DNA of 64,000 nt from Labilibacter marinus (GCF_001659685.2 NZ_LXYE02000045.1:90839-154838), one strand, 5' to 3'; counted from the stretch's first letter, positions 24,453 through 34,307 are shown. A program made the numbers and translations. Notes: a model not told the origin generated them from the letters alone.

Positions 24453-27400
24453 CTACTCTCCATACGAAGGAAATTCCACAAAAAACTCAGTCCCCACATT
24501 TTCTTCGGTTTCAAACCATATATTACCCTTGGTATTTTTAACTATATTTTTAACTATCGCTAATCCCAAACCCATACCAGACGTTTTGGTGGTGAAGTTT
24601 GGAACAAATAGCTTTTCCTGAGCCTCTTCTGATATTCCTTTGCCGTTATCTTTAATCTTAATCAGAACCGACTCTTCTTTCTTTTCGATAGTTACGTTCA
24701 CGCAACCTTCTCTATTACTTGGTATAGATTGAATAGCATTTTGCAAAAGGTTATTAAAAACACTAATCATTTGCTCACCATCCGCATATATAGAGTAACT
24801 ATCTACACCATTATCTTTTACAATTATATCAGCCTCTTTTGATTTATCAAACAAGTTAACACACTGCATCAAAGATTCTATCACATCAATTCTTTTTCGT
24901 TTGGCAATAGGCATTGTGGCAAAATTTGAAAACTCAGAAGCAATAGACGAAAGTTTGTCAATCTGGTCGATTAAAGTGGAAGAAACCCTTTTAAGTTTAT
25001 TTTCAAAGTCGGCATCATTATTTCTTTGCGCCATTTCTAAGTATTGAATGCTTAGCTTCATTGGCGTAAGTGGGTTTTTAATTTCATGCGCAATCTGGCG
25101 AGCCATCTCCCTCCAAGCCGATTCTCGTTCTGACTTTGCTAATTTTTCAGCACTTTCGGCCATCTCATCCACCATGCGGTTATACTGCGTAACCAACTGC
25201 CCTATTTCATCATTCCCTTTATATTCAATTTTCTCATTTCTGCCACCTAGTTTAAGCTGACTCAATTTACTCTGAATCACCATTAAAGGGTGCGTTATCC
25301 TTTTGGAAACCACCACCGTTAATCCAATAACAATGATTAAAAATATTAGATAAAAATTTACGATAGCCATTACTAAAGAAGATACTTCCTCTCGCAATTC
25401 ACTCGTACCTACAAAGTACGGCATATTCAAGTAGGCCAACAACTGATTATTAACATTGTACAAAGGAACATAAGCTGATAAATATTCGAGCTTACCAATG
25501 GATTCGCGCTGAATAAATTCAAGTTCGCCTTTTTGCCTTAACTCAATATATCCCTTGCTATCCATTAAATGCCCAGAAAGCCCTCTATCAAAGAGTTCAG
25601 GACGCGATGTGGCCAACAAGCGACCATCTACATCATACATATTGATATCGGTATAAAAAACGCTTGAAAATTTCTTGAGCAAGCCCGTTAAATACTCTTC
25701 CATTGCTGGCGTTAGTTCATTCTGACTTCCTATTTTATGCTCTAATTCCATCAGTACCGAACGTGTTTTTTCGGATAACATCTGATTGTTCTTAATCTCA
25801 AAACGACGAATGGTTTGCCATACAGAACCTCCCGCAATAATAATTAACAAGGCCAACATCAGTCCAATAAATGCAATCTGAATCCTTTCCTGAACAGAAA
25901 ACACATAAATCAACCTCTCACGCTTGGCTCTGGTAAATGCCAGTAGAATAGCTCCAAAAATAAAAAATGAGATAAAAAAGATAGAGAATGCTACCAATAA
26001 CATAGCTAAACCTACTTTAGGTTTTGAAAGCACCACGCAAACATTTTCAACGGGGTGAAATGGCATATGCGAAAAATCCTCATATTCATACACCCCTAAA
26101 TCATTCTGTACCTTTGTAATTCGCTCCAGATGTATTGGGTAAGCATATTCGCCTGTCTGTTTTACTAACACATCGTCTACATACTTACCATACGAGTAAT
26201 TAGACAAAGACTCCTTTAGCTTCGCCTCTCTTTGCGATAGTAATAATTCAGGATAACCTGGCCCTTCAAAGTAAGGTTTTGAGACTAACTCAATATACAT
26301 GCACACTTCCTTTTCTGGATCCCCTTCATTTATTTTAAATACGCCAAAATAGGTTATCTCACCCGTGTTATTTTTTAAAAAATAATAATGCTGACTCCCC
26401 AAAACCTGCGTACCATATTCTTGTATAAGACTATTGAAATAATCATAACAATCGTGTGTTTCTCCATTCTCCTCAACCTTAACTTCCCCCTCTGGCCAAC
26501 ATGGTATTACCTGTATTTCGTATCGCTTTAAATATCTGATTAAATATTTTTTAGAAATATATTTTCCCAACTTAGCATCGTTAATCACCTCCTTTTCCAA
26601 TTCTCTAATGATGATAGAATCTTGCTCAATCAAATCTTCCGATTCTTTTAACATCAACTCAGTCAAAGGATCTTCCTCCTGCAAAAGCTTAAAAGATAAA
26701 TTTTCAACTAATAATTTACGTTCTTGTCTTTCGTTGTGAACGTTATGGTAATAAAAAGAGTATACCGCATATGCAGCAAACACAAAGACAAACCAAATAA
26801 ATGTATTATACGCATGTTTACTTTTCTTTTTAGTTACCCAAAACAGCATATAAGTAATTACCATATAAGCAGCAACAGACAATAGATACATGGGCTTAAA
26901 ACTAAAACAAGCCACAACAACCATGCTAGCCAATAAGTGAACTATTAATTGCTTTCTGGACAGTTGTATTAGGAAAACCTTTATCGCTTTTTCAACGACT
27001 AAAACAACCGAAAGCCATAGTAAACAAGTCACAAATAACCTTACCACGTCTAGCACTCCTATATCCGTAATTCGAAAAACTATGGGTGCAGATGCAGAGT
27101 TGGATACTAAAAGGGTAACTATACTATTTTGTATATACCAATAGAAAAAAGTGGCTAAAAATATTAAGCCAATCGTAACTGACTTCCGTATGTTTGATGT
27201 AGGGAGCTTCACCTCGTAAGACGAAGGCAATAGATATTTATAGAAAATAAAGGCCTCGCTAAATACCAATATGGCAAATATCAGCATACTCCCCATATTT
27301 GGAAACATATCAGAAGCACCAAAATACAATGGCGAGAAAAGTGGGGTTTGAGATATAATTTTTGGAAAAAGATAACTGATGTGCAGATAATAAAAGATGG

Positions 27401-28139
27401 CACTCATCAAGATACTCAATAAAAAGACGATAATATTATATCTTAAATCATCTTGCCTTTTTATGGTATGAATGATTAACTGAACGTATAAAAGAATGGT
27501 AATAAAAAGGAATAATACCGCCCAATTGGCATACAACGGGTTGGATGATGCACACTCCTGAGCCGTAAAAAGATAATTCCCCTTTATATCTTTTACTTTA
27601 ACTCCCTTTTCATTTTTATCTACAACAATATCATGGCATAAATCCAATGGTAAATTAATGGCGTATTCGTCGCTTAAAAAGTCATTATTATATGGATACT
27701 CTGTTTTAACACTAACCAAAGTAAATAAATCCCATTCTTTATAGGGTATTCGGTTAATGATATACCATGTATTGGTCAGTTTTACTACTCGCCTACTTAA
27801 TATTGAAACACTTTCTTTTTTATATGGCAACACTTGATTTGTCCATGCACACAAAGAATCCTCTTTATACACCAACACTTCAATTCCTTTAGGTTTGGAA
27901 TTATCTGTCGAATCCACTGCAAACCACTCCTCATTTGCTCTCAGTTTTTCAACAAATTTATCGGCATATATTTCAGCCTCTTTACTTTTTTGGTGCAAGG
28001 CATTCTGAAAACGCAAGGCATTAAATGAATGATGGTTATAATTTTGATAAGCCCAAGAAAACAGCACAACTAATAAAATAGAAACTAAAAAAAGTATGTA
28101 CTGCCAACTTAAAAAATAAAACTTGTGTAGCCTTTGCAT
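24453..28139 (-). CDS. Large NtrY-like membrane sensor histidine kinase
   Basis: At 1228 residues this is a very large kinase. The N-terminal part has one membrane anchor and a periplasmic-type segment, then six or more hydrophobic spans around residues 205-450, then a second extracytoplasmic region, a span near 730, another sensor region with a span near 925-945, and HAMP (KRITHPLMVIQSKLSQL). The H box is WREMARQIAHEIKNPLTPMK, an NtrY-type sequence, and the ATPase motifs are NNLLQNAIQSIP, IKDNGKGISEE and GMGLGLAIVKNIV. No response regulator is adjacent; it follows rlmH by 17 bp. The signal is unknown. Confidence 0.9.
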   Translation of the reverse strand: MQRLHKFYFLSWQYILFLVSILLVVLFSWAYQNYNHHSFNALRFQNALHQKSKEAEIYADKFVEKLRANEEWFAVDSTDNSKPKGIEVLVYKEDSLCAWTNQVLPYKKESVSILSRRVVKLTNTWYIINRIPYKEWDLFTLVSVKTEYPYNNDFLSDEYAINLPLDLCHDIVVDKNEKGVKVKDIKGNYLFTAQECASSNPLYANWAVLFLFITILLYVQLIIHTIKRQDDLRYNIIVFLLSILMSAIFYYLHISYLFPKIISQTPLFSPLYFGASDMFPNMGSMLIFAILVFSEAFIFYKYLLPSSYEVKLPTSNIRKSVTIGLIFLATFFYWYIQNSIVTLLVSNSASAPIVFRITDIGVLDVVRLFVTCLLWLSVVLVVEKAIKVFLIQLSRKQLIVHLLASMVVVACFSFKPMYLLSVAAYMVITYMLFWVTKKKSKHAYNTFIWFVFVFAAYAVYSFYYHNVHNERQERKLLVENLSFKLLQEEDPLTELMLKESEDLIEQDSIIIRELEKEVINDAKLGKYISKKYLIRYLKRYEIQVIPCWPEGEVKVEENGETHDCYDYFNSLIQEYGTQVLGSQHYYFLKNNTGEITYFGVFKINEGDPEKEVCMYIELVSKPYFEGPGYPELLLSQREAKLKESLSNYSYGKYVDDVLVKQTGEYAYPIHLERITKVQNDLGVYEYEDFSHMPFHPVENVCVVLSKPKVGLAMLLVAFSIFFISFFIFGAILLAFTRAKRERLIYVFSVQERIQIAFIGLMLALLIIIAGGSVWQTIRRFEIKNNQMLSEKTRSVLMELEHKIGSQNELTPAMEEYLTGLLKKFSSVFYTDINMYDVDGRLLATSRPELFDRGLSGHLMDSKGYIELRQKGELEFIQRESIGKLEYLSAYVPLYNVNNQLLAYLNMPYFVGTSELREEVSSLVMAIVNFYLIFLIIVIGLTVVVSKRITHPLMVIQSKLSQLKLGGRNEKIEYKGNDEIGQLVTQYNRMVDEMAESAEKLAKSERESAWREMARQIAHEIKNPLTPMKLSIQYLEMAQRNNDADFENKLKRVSSTLIDQIDKLSSIASEFSNFATMPIAKRKRIDVIESLMQCVNLFDKSKEADIIVKDNGVDSYSIYADGEQMISVFNNLLQNAIQSIPSNREGCVNVTIEKKEESVLIKIKDNGKGISEEAQEKLFVPNFTTKTSGMGLGLAIVKNIVKNTKGNIWFETEENVGTEFFVEFPSYGE

Positions 28140-28156
28140 GAAGCGCTTTTTTAAAA

Positions 28157-28630
28157 TTAATCGTGATGATAAGGTTGATTCTTTAGAATGGTCATTGCTC
28201 TATATAGTTGCTCTGTAAAAATTAAGCGAACCATCTGATGCGAGAAAGTCATCTTAGACAATGACAACTTCCCTACCGCTTTCTGATAAACATCTTTAGA
28301 AAAGCCATAAGGTCCTCCTATTACAAATACCAAACGTTTAATACCTCGTAACATTTTTTGTTCCATAAAAACAGAAAATTCTCTCGAAGAAAGCAACTTT
28401 CCACCTTCATCCAACAATATCACCTCATCTCCAGGCTGAAATTGCTGCATAATCAATTCTCCCTCTTTATTTTTTTGCTGTTCTTCTGATAGTTTTTTAG
28501 TATTTTTAAGATCAGGTATAACCCTCATTTCAAATGGAATATAGTGTTTTAACCTGTCTATATATTTACCAATGCCTGTATCTAAATAGGCCTCATCTGT
28601 TTTTCCTATTAAAACTAATATTACTTTCAT
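28157..28630 (-). CDS. rlmH: 23S rRNA (pseudouridine1915-N3)-methyltransferase
   Basis: A SPOUT methyltransferase that modifies pseudouridine 1915 in helix 69 of 23S rRNA. The start is set at the ATG at 28630 (MKVILVLIGKT), which gives the usual 157 residues; the frame is open 17 codons upstream but that part is AT-rich leader. The SAM-binding knot shows LDEGGKLLSS, FVIGGPYGFS and the C-terminal LSKMTFSHQMVRLIFTEQLY. It is co-directional with the sensor kinase immediately downstream. Confidence 0.95.
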   Translation of the reverse strand: MKVILVLIGKTDEAYLDTGIGKYIDRLKHYIPFEMRVIPDLKNTKKLSEEQQKNKEGELIMQQFQPGDEVILLDEGGKLLSSREFSVFMEQKMLRGIKRLVFVIGGPYGFSKDVYQKAVGKLSLSKMTFSHQMVRLIFTEQLYRAMTILKNQPYHHD

Positions 28631-28713
28631 GCGTATACATGTATATTTTTTAAAAATGTAAAAATAAAAATACAAAATCAACCATGCTATATGGTTTAAT
28701 ATTTGTATTAATT

Positions 28714-28721
28714 TATTTTTG
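28714..28721 (+). promoter_or_regulatory. -7 element upstream of DUF4783-nadC
   Basis: TATTTTTG fits TAnnTTTG and lies 20 bp before the ATG. No good -33 element was seen. Confidence 0.45.
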
Positions 28722-28741
28722 TCGAACCAAAAGATGAAAGA

Positions 28742-29149
28742 ATGAATATTCTAAGATCGATAACAACACGGGGATTAGTATTAATTAGTTTTTTATTTAC
28801 TATTTCTGTGAATAGTTTTGGGCAGTTTCCTGATGAAATAATAAGCGCTACCAAACAAGGAAATGCGGTTGAATTGGCCAAACACTTTAATGATAAAATT
28901 GAATTGGTTTTACCTCAAAAATCGGGCGTTTTTAGTAATGCTCAGGCTAAACTTGTTTTAAGCGATTTTTTTAGCCGAAACAAGGTAAACACCTTTAAGA
29001 TTATCCACCAAGGAATTAGAGAGAGCTCTTCTTTTGCTATTGGTAAATATCAATCGAATACTTCAACGTATCGATTTTACTTTTTAACAAAGAATAAAGG
29101 TTCAGTAACCTATATTCATCAATTAAGAATAGAAAAACAAGATGATTAA
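28742..29149 (+). CDS. DUF4783 family exported protein
   Basis: A signal peptide (up to NSFGQ, about residue 27) is followed by a single small domain, DEIISATKQGNAVELAKHFN, KIELVLPQKSGVFSNAQAKL, and GKYQSNTSTYRFYFLTKNK, which matches the NTF2-like DUF4783 pattern of Bacteroidota. The function is not known. The last 8 bases overlap the start of nadC, implying translational coupling, a gene order that recurs in Bacteroidota. Confidence 0.85.
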   Translation: MNILRSITTRGLVLISFLFTISVNSFGQFPDEIISATKQGNAVELAKHFNDKIELVLPQKSGVFSNAQAKLVLSDFFSRNKVNTFKIIHQGIRESSSFAIGKYQSNTSTYRFYFLTKNKGSVTYIHQLRIEKQDD

Positions 29150-29987
29150 AGAAGAAGTGCTTAATAGCATTATTGATAACGCCATTAGAGAAGATGTTGG
29201 CGATGGCGACCATTCCTCACAGGCTTGTATTCCTGACACAGCCATGGGCAAAGCTCATCTACTAGTAAAAGAAGAAGGTATTTTGGCAGGTGTTGATATC
29301 GCACAACGCGTTTTTAAAAAATTTGATTCTAACATTAACATTGTGGTATTCATTAAGGATGGTGCCGAAGTTAAACCTGGCGATATTGTATTTATTGTTG
29401 AAGGTAAAGTGTTAGATCTTTTAAAAGCAGAAAGGCTGGTTTTAAACATCATGCAGCGTATGAGCGGCATTGCTACTCGCACATCCGTATATGTAAAAAA
29501 GCTAGATGGTCTTAAAACACGCGTATTAGATACTCGCAAAACAACTCCAGGACTTCGTGAAATTGAAAAATTAGCGGTTAAAATTGGAGGTGGAGTAAAT
29601 CATCGTATTGGTCTATACGACATGGTTATGCTAAAGGATAACCATATTGATTTTGCGGGTGGTATTGAAAAAGCGGTACACTCCGTTCAAGAATACTTAA
29701 AAGCCAACAATAAGGATCTTAAAATTGAGGTTGAAGTAAGAGATTTCAAGGAGCTTGATGAAGTGCTTAAAGTAGGAGGAATTCATCGCATTATGCTGGA
29801 TAACTTCACACATGAAGAAACGCGTAAAGCAGTTAAAATAATTGATGGTAGATTTGAAACAGAATCTTCAGGTGGTATTACCCTGGAAACTCTTCGAGGA
29901 TATGCCGAATGCGGAGTCGATTACATTTCAGTAGGAGCTCTCACACACCATATAAAAAGTCTAGACTTAAGTTTAAAAGCAATTTAA
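29142..29987 (+). CDS. nadC: Nicotinate-nucleotide pyrophosphorylase (carboxylating)
   Basis: Converts quinolinate and PRPP to nicotinate mononucleotide in de novo NAD synthesis. Signature sequences: REDVGDGDHSSQ at the start, LDTRKTTPGLREIEK with the substrate-binding Arg and Lys, GGGVNHRIGLYDMVMLKDNH, IEVEVRDFKE and the phosphate-binding end YISVGALTHH. Length 281 is normal. Overlaps the upstream DUF4783 gene; nadA and nadB are not in the window. Confidence 0.97.
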   Translation: MIKEEVLNSIIDNAIREDVGDGDHSSQACIPDTAMGKAHLLVKEEGILAGVDIAQRVFKKFDSNINIVVFIKDGAEVKPGDIVFIVEGKVLDLLKAERLVLNIMQRMSGIATRTSVYVKKLDGLKTRVLDTRKTTPGLREIEKLAVKIGGGVNHRIGLYDMVMLKDNHIDFAGGIEKAVHSVQEYLKANNKDLKIEVEVRDFKELDEVLKVGGIHRIMLDNFTHEETRKAVKIIDGRFETESSGGITLETLRGYAECGVDYISVGALTHHIKSLDLSLKAI

Positions 29988-30002
29988 ACCTAAAAATATA
30001 AC

Positions 30003-30035
30003 AAAAGCCGACACACTAACATTTGTCGGCTTTTT
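30003..30035 (+). terminator. Intrinsic terminator of nadC
   Basis: AAAAGCCGACA and TGTCGGCTTTT form an 11-bp stem followed by T, 16 bases after the stop. Confidence 0.9.
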
Positions 30036-30130
30036 CATTTACCCACAATCCACTTTCCATTACTGGACTTTTTCGTTCGTTTTTTATATATTTAAGATAG
30101 TATTAACATTACATTTTATGTAATGCATAC

Positions 30131-30541
30131 GTGTTGAGAGAATTTGACTTACCAAAACAGCATTTTATGAAGAACGGTTACATTGAACTAATGGATTTAG
30201 AGTTTGAGTACAAACTGTGGAAAAGAAGATTAGATTTATTTTTACAAGAGATTGAATTATTACTCAATCAGAATAAGATTTTACCTGAAAATGATAAACG
30301 AAAATCTTTAAATTCAGTTGAGATTATTGCGCTTGAAGAACACATAAGTGAGGTGAATAAGCTAAAGAGTAGGATTAAAGTTAAAGAACAAGAGCTTACC
30401 TTTTACAATAAAGACTTCCCCATCACAGAAGATCATGACTTTTTTAAAGATCATATAGAGCTACGTTTAGACAATAGTAGGATATTACAAATACATCTAG
30501 ACCGTGTAAAAGATGTAATTAGAATCATAGGCACAAGCTAG
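30131..30541 (+). CDS. Uncharacterised helical protein, 136 aa
   Basis: No family was recognised. The protein is charged and nearly all helical; FEYKLWKRRLDLFLQEIELL, then a helix with VEIIALEEHISEVNKLKSRI suggests a two-to-three-helix coiled bundle, and DFPITEDHDFFKDHIELRLD is a possible metal-binding or conserved patch. There is no signal peptide. The longest start is GTG at 30131; an ATG at 30167 (MKNGYIELMD) is an alternative. It stands alone between a terminator and a lipoprotein gene. Confidence 0.6.
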   Translation: MLREFDLPKQHFMKNGYIELMDLEFEYKLWKRRLDLFLQEIELLLNQNKILPENDKRKSLNSVEIIALEEHISEVNKLKSRIKVKEQELTFYNKDFPITEDHDFFKDHIELRLDNSRILQIHLDRVKDVIRIIGTS

Positions 30542-30702
30542 ACCAAATGGTCTATTTAAATCAAGATATCCCAATCATCATTCAAACACTCCATTCACTT
30601 TAGATACATTAAGCTATTATTAATTAACAACATTTACTTTTTAGCATGGCAAAATAAATGTAAATTGCAGTCGCTTATAAAATATTAAATTGTTAAACAA
30701 CC

Positions 30703-31749
30703 ATGCAGCGAATTCTTATTTTGTCATTTATAACTCTGCTTGTTTTTAGTTGTACTACTAACTCTAAAAAACAGACAGAACTACACAAACCAACGGCTCA
30801 TATTATAGCTTTTTACAATCTTGAAAATCTGTTTGATACTATTAACGATGTTGGAGTACGAGATGGTGAATTTACACCAGAGGGCTCTAAACAATGGGAC
30901 TCGGAAAGATACAGAGCAAAACAGAACAATATGAGCAAGGTAATTGCTGATATAGGTTCAGAAATGAATATAAATGGCCCTAGCTTAATTGGTCTTTGTG
31001 AAGTTGAAAATAGAGGCGTGCTAGAAGATTTAATAAAGACTAAACTTCTTCAAGAGAAGAATTACAGTATAATACATACAGATTCGCCAGACGAAAGAGG
31101 TATAGATGTAGCTATGCTGTATGATCCAAATTCATTTGAACTTACTTCAACAAAATCATACCCATTAATTATATACAAAAACGAAGATGGCAAAAGACTG
31201 TATACCAGAGATCAACTTTTAGTTTCAGGTAAATTAGAAGGAGATTTAATTCACTTCATCGTTAACCATTGGCCTAGTCGATATGGCGGATTAAAAAGAA
31301 GTATTCCATCCAGAAAAGCAGCCGCTCTTTTAAACAGACAGATCATTGACTCTTTATTAACAATCGATGCAAACGCCAAAATAGTGACGATGGGTGATTT
31401 AAACGACGATCCAACTGACGAATCTATAATAACTCATTTAAAGGCACATGGACAAAAAGATTCTCTAGAAAGCAAGGACTTATATAATCCGTTAGCTAAT
31501 GATTTTGAACAAGGGAAAGGAACCTTATACTATAGAGGAAAATGGAACCTGTTTGATCAAATTATAGTTACACAAGGATTATTAAGCGCAGATGAAGGTC
31601 TCCGTTTCGATTCTGCATATATATTTAAAAAGCCATATTTAATTCAGCAAGATGGCGATTTCAAAGGGTACCTTCATAGAACCTACGGAGGAAAAAAATA
31701 CTTGAATGGCTATAGCGACCACCTGCCTGTATATATGGTTTTAAAATAG
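30703..31749 (+). CDS. Endonuclease/exonuclease/phosphatase-family lipoprotein
   Basis: MQRILILSFITLLVFSCTTN is a lipoprotein signal. The EEP (DNase I-like) fold is clear: FYNLENLFDT, GLCEVENRGVLEDL with the metal-binding Glu, HFIVNHWPSR, MGDLNDDPTDES with the catalytic Asp/Asn pair, and YSDHLPVYMV with the catalytic His. Length 348 fits. The substrate could be nucleic acid or a phosphorylated small molecule; extracellular or periplasmic action is implied by the signal. Confidence 0.88.
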   Translation: MQRILILSFITLLVFSCTTNSKKQTELHKPTAHIIAFYNLENLFDTINDVGVRDGEFTPEGSKQWDSERYRAKQNNMSKVIADIGSEMNINGPSLIGLCEVENRGVLEDLIKTKLLQEKNYSIIHTDSPDERGIDVAMLYDPNSFELTSTKSYPLIIYKNEDGKRLYTRDQLLVSGKLEGDLIHFIVNHWPSRYGGLKRSIPSRKAAALLNRQIIDSLLTIDANAKIVTMGDLNDDPTDESIITHLKAHGQKDSLESKDLYNPLANDFEQGKGTLYYRGKWNLFDQIIVTQGLLSADEGLRFDSAYIFKKPYLIQQDGDFKGYLHRTYGGKKYLNGYSDHLPVYMVLK

Positions 31750-31753
31750 TGAA

Positions 31754-31784
31754 TTTGATTTTATGATGGCTTGATTTATATTTG
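31754..31784 (+). promoter_or_regulatory. Promoter of the FKBP gene
   Basis: TTTG (31754-31757), 19 bases, TATATTTG (31777-31784), 20 bp before the ATG. Confidence 0.75.
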
Positions 31785-31804
31785 TGCCATAAACTAGTAT
31801 TAAT

Positions 31805-32239
31805 ATGGCAAGAGGCAAGGGTAAAAAGGCAAGCGGAGGTTCATCAGGACAGAATAGAAAAAAAACAGAAGATTTCTTATTACAAAACTTGAAGAAACCC
31901 AATATCATCGAAACAGAATCGGGACTTCAGTATGAAATCATAAAGGAAGGTTCTGGTGAATCGCCACAACACGATAGCTTGGTAAAAGTAGACCAACGCG
32001 CCTTGCTACTTGGTGGCAAAGTACTGGATGACACCTATAAAGATAATACCCCATTAGAGTTTAAACTCGATGAAGTAATTGAAGGTTATCAGGAGGGCTT
32101 GATGATGATGAAGCTCGGCAGTCGCTTTAAATTGTATGTTCCGCCTGAGTTAGGATGGGGTAAAAAAGGCTCTGGTGGTAGAATAGGCCCTTTTGCTGTA
32201 GTTATTTTCGACGTTACTTTATTGGAAATTCTTTACTAA
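31805..32239 (+). CDS. FKBP-type peptidyl-prolyl cis-trans isomerase
   Basis: The C-terminal 95 residues form an FKBP domain (SGLQYEIIKEGSGESPQHDS, PLEFKLDEVIEGYQEGLMMM, RFKLYVPPELGWG, VVIFDVTLLE). The N-terminal 45 residues are Lys/Arg/Gly-rich and probably disordered, with no export signal, so it is likely cytoplasmic and may bind ribosomes or nucleic acid. Its last 21 bp overlap the 3' end of the convergent btuD gene. Confidence 0.88.
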   Translation: MARGKGKKASGGSSGQNRKKTEDFLLQNLKKPNIIETESGLQYEIIKEGSGESPQHDSLVKVDQRALLLGGKVLDDTYKDNTPLEFKLDEVIEGYQEGLMMMKLGSRFKLYVPPELGWGKKGSGGRIGPFAVVIFDVTLLEILY

Positions 32240-33250
32240 AGCTTCTTGTTTACCAAGCTCTTCCAATAAGGCTTCAATTGAAGCGTACTCGCCCAATAAT
32301 TCCTCTTTAAAATGAATACTATATTTTTTAGAGGTATTGGAAACCTGTATTTGCCAATCGCATTCTTTTAGAACAGGTTCAAAGCCTACCCTATATAAAG
32401 CACGACTCACCCATGTACTTGCCAGCCCAGTTCCTTTAATGGTAATTTGCTGTCTTTCTACACGGTGATATAAAAATGTACCTGTTACATTATCAAATTC
32501 AATCCCTTCTCTTTCGAAAAAACATTTAAAATCATTGGACAAAACTAGATCCTCAGGAATTCCTTTTTGTAAGGTTCGACCTTGAGCCAATAGCCATATT
32601 TTATCGGCAATTTGTAAGGCCATCTCCAAATCGTGTGTTGACAGCAAAATACCTCTCTTCTTTTCGTGCGATAAGCGACGAAGCAATTGCATGATCTCTA
32701 TTTTGGCTGGCAAATCTAAGAATGCAGCAGGTTCATCTAAAATAATAAAAGGCGTTTCCTGTACTAAAGCTTTTGCGACCATCGCTTTCTGCCTTTCTCC
32801 ATCACTCATTTTGTCAATGGATTTATTGGCATAACCAGCTAAGCCAACTTCTTCAATGGCCTTATGTACTTTATCAACATCCTCCTTTTGTAGCTTACCG
32901 AAAAAACCTGTATACGGCGTTCGCCCCAAAGCAACCAATTCAAACACAGTTAAGTTTTGTATTTCTACCCTATCGGTTAATACAACACTAACTTTTTTAG
33001 CTCTATGCGCTTCCGAAATATCTTCAATTTTATCTTCTCCGTACCAGACCGAACCATTTATGGGCTTTAGAAAACCCGATAATGTTTTTATAAGCGTGGA
33101 CTTACCTGCACCATTAGGCCCTAATAAGCAAATAAACTCACCTGCTTTTACCTTAACATTAATATCTTGATGCAAGGGCGGGTTAATTTTATCATATCCT
33201 ACCGCTAAATTATCTGTTCTTAAAGACAAGGTATCTGGATTTTCCATCAC
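32219..33250 (-). CDS. btuD: Cobalamin ABC transporter ATP-binding protein with C-terminal extension
   Basis: The first 255 residues are a FecCD/BtuD-type ATPase: Walker A GPNGAGKS, LSG-like signature MSDGERQKAMVAKAL, Walker B FIILDEPAAFLD, switch His in LLSTHDLEMAL. About 85 extra residues follow (from YHRVERQQITIKG), with a strand-helix pattern reminiscent of a small alpha/beta domain not present in E. coli BtuD. It is last in the btuFCD operon behind a cobalamin riboswitch, 5 bp after btuC, so vitamin B12 or cobinamide import is well supported. Confidence 0.9.
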   Translation of the reverse strand: MMENPDTLSLRTDNLAVGYDKINPPLHQDINVKVKAGEFICLLGPNGAGKSTLIKTLSGFLKPINGSVWYGEDKIEDISEAHRAKKVSVVLTDRVEIQNLTVFELVALGRTPYTGFFGKLQKEDVDKVHKAIEEVGLAGYANKSIDKMSDGERQKAMVAKALVQETPFIILDEPAAFLDLPAKIEIMQLLRRLSHEKKRGILLSTHDLEMALQIADKIWLLAQGRTLQKGIPEDLVLSNDFKCFFEREGIEFDNVTGTFLYHRVERQQITIKGTGLASTWVSRALYRVGFEPVLKECDWQIQVSNTSKKYSIHFKEELLGEYASIEALLEELGKQEALVKNFQ

Positions 33251-33255
33251 TACAG

Positions 33256-34302
33256 CTACTGTGTTAAACTTCTTCTTTTTAATATCACAGAAACAACAAT
33301 CGGAGCACCAATTAAAGAAGTAACTGCATTTATAGGTAGGGTTCCATCAAAACCGGGCATACGGGCAATTAAATGGCATAACAAAGCTAAGGCTCCGCCA
33401 AATAACATAACTGCAGGAATCAGCACCGAATGGTCGGCCGTTTTAAAGATACCTTTGGATAAATGAGGTACAGCTAAACCCAAAAAAGCCACTGGTCCGC
33501 AAAAAGCAGTAATAGTAGCAGTAAGTAAACCTGTAATAACTAAAATACTTAATCGAGAACGCTTAATATTTAAACCTAGATTAGCTGCATAGTTTTCGCC
33601 TAACAATAAAACATTTAAGGGTTTAATTAAAAACAAGGACCCAACTAAACCTATTACAACCATTGGAATAAAAATGGTATGTCTATCCCACGTGAGATTA
33701 TTAAACGAACCCAAACCCCAAACTACAAAAGACTGAATATCTTCCTTGGTACTCAAAAACTGCAAAAGTCCAACTATAGCACTAGATGCATATCCCACCA
33801 TGATACCAACAATCAGCAGCATGGCGTTATTTTTCAATTTCCGGGCTAAAAACAAAACCATAAACAATACCCAGATAGCACCTAAAAAAGCTGCCGCAGT
33901 AATGGTTAAAGAACCAAACCAACCTAAACCGGCTAACGAAATTCCTTGAATAGCTCCAAACAATAGCACAACAATAGCCACCCCTAATCCCGCACCTGAA
34001 CTAATGCCTAATATGGATGGACCTGCCAATGGGTTCCTGAATAAAGTTTGCATCTGCAAACCACCGGCTGCTAGTCCAGCCCCTGCCAACAATGCTGTTA
34101 CCGCTTGGGGCAATCTGGATTTCATGAGAATATTTTCCCAAATTTCATTCGAAATTTGGAAGCCAAACATCCACTTAACGACCGCCTGAAATGGAATATA
34201 AACCGAACCCAACGAGATATTTAATACAAATAGTACAAATAGTGATATCCCCAACAAGATAAATGCAGATCGCTTTCTTTGCTTTGTCTCCCCCTTCTGC
34301 AT
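33256..34302 (-). CDS. btuC: Cobalamin ABC transporter permease
   Basis: A FecCD-family permease with about ten membrane spans. Family landmarks: SRLPQAVTALLAGAGLAAGG, QTLFRNPLAGPSILGISSGA, FCGPVAFLGLAVPHLSK (the coupling region contacting the ATPase) and GTLPINAVTSLIGAP. Length 348 is typical. It is the middle gene of btuFCD, with 5-bp spacers on each side, and the riboswitch upstream points to a corrinoid substrate instead of a siderophore. Confidence 0.92.
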   Translation of the reverse strand: MQKGETKQRKRSAFILLGISLFVLFVLNISLGSVYIPFQAVVKWMFGFQISNEIWENILMKSRLPQAVTALLAGAGLAAGGLQMQTLFRNPLAGPSILGISSGAGLGVAIVVLLFGAIQGISLAGLGWFGSLTITAAAFLGAIWVLFMVLFLARKLKNNAMLLIVGIMVGYASSAIVGLLQFLSTKEDIQSFVVWGLGSFNNLTWDRHTIFIPMVVIGLVGSLFLIKPLNVLLLGENYAANLGLNIKRSRLSILVITGLLTATITAFCGPVAFLGLAVPHLSKGIFKTADHSVLIPAVMLFGGALALLCHLIARMPGFDGTLPINAVTSLIGAPIVVSVILKRRSLTQ

Positions 34303-34307
34303 ACAGA

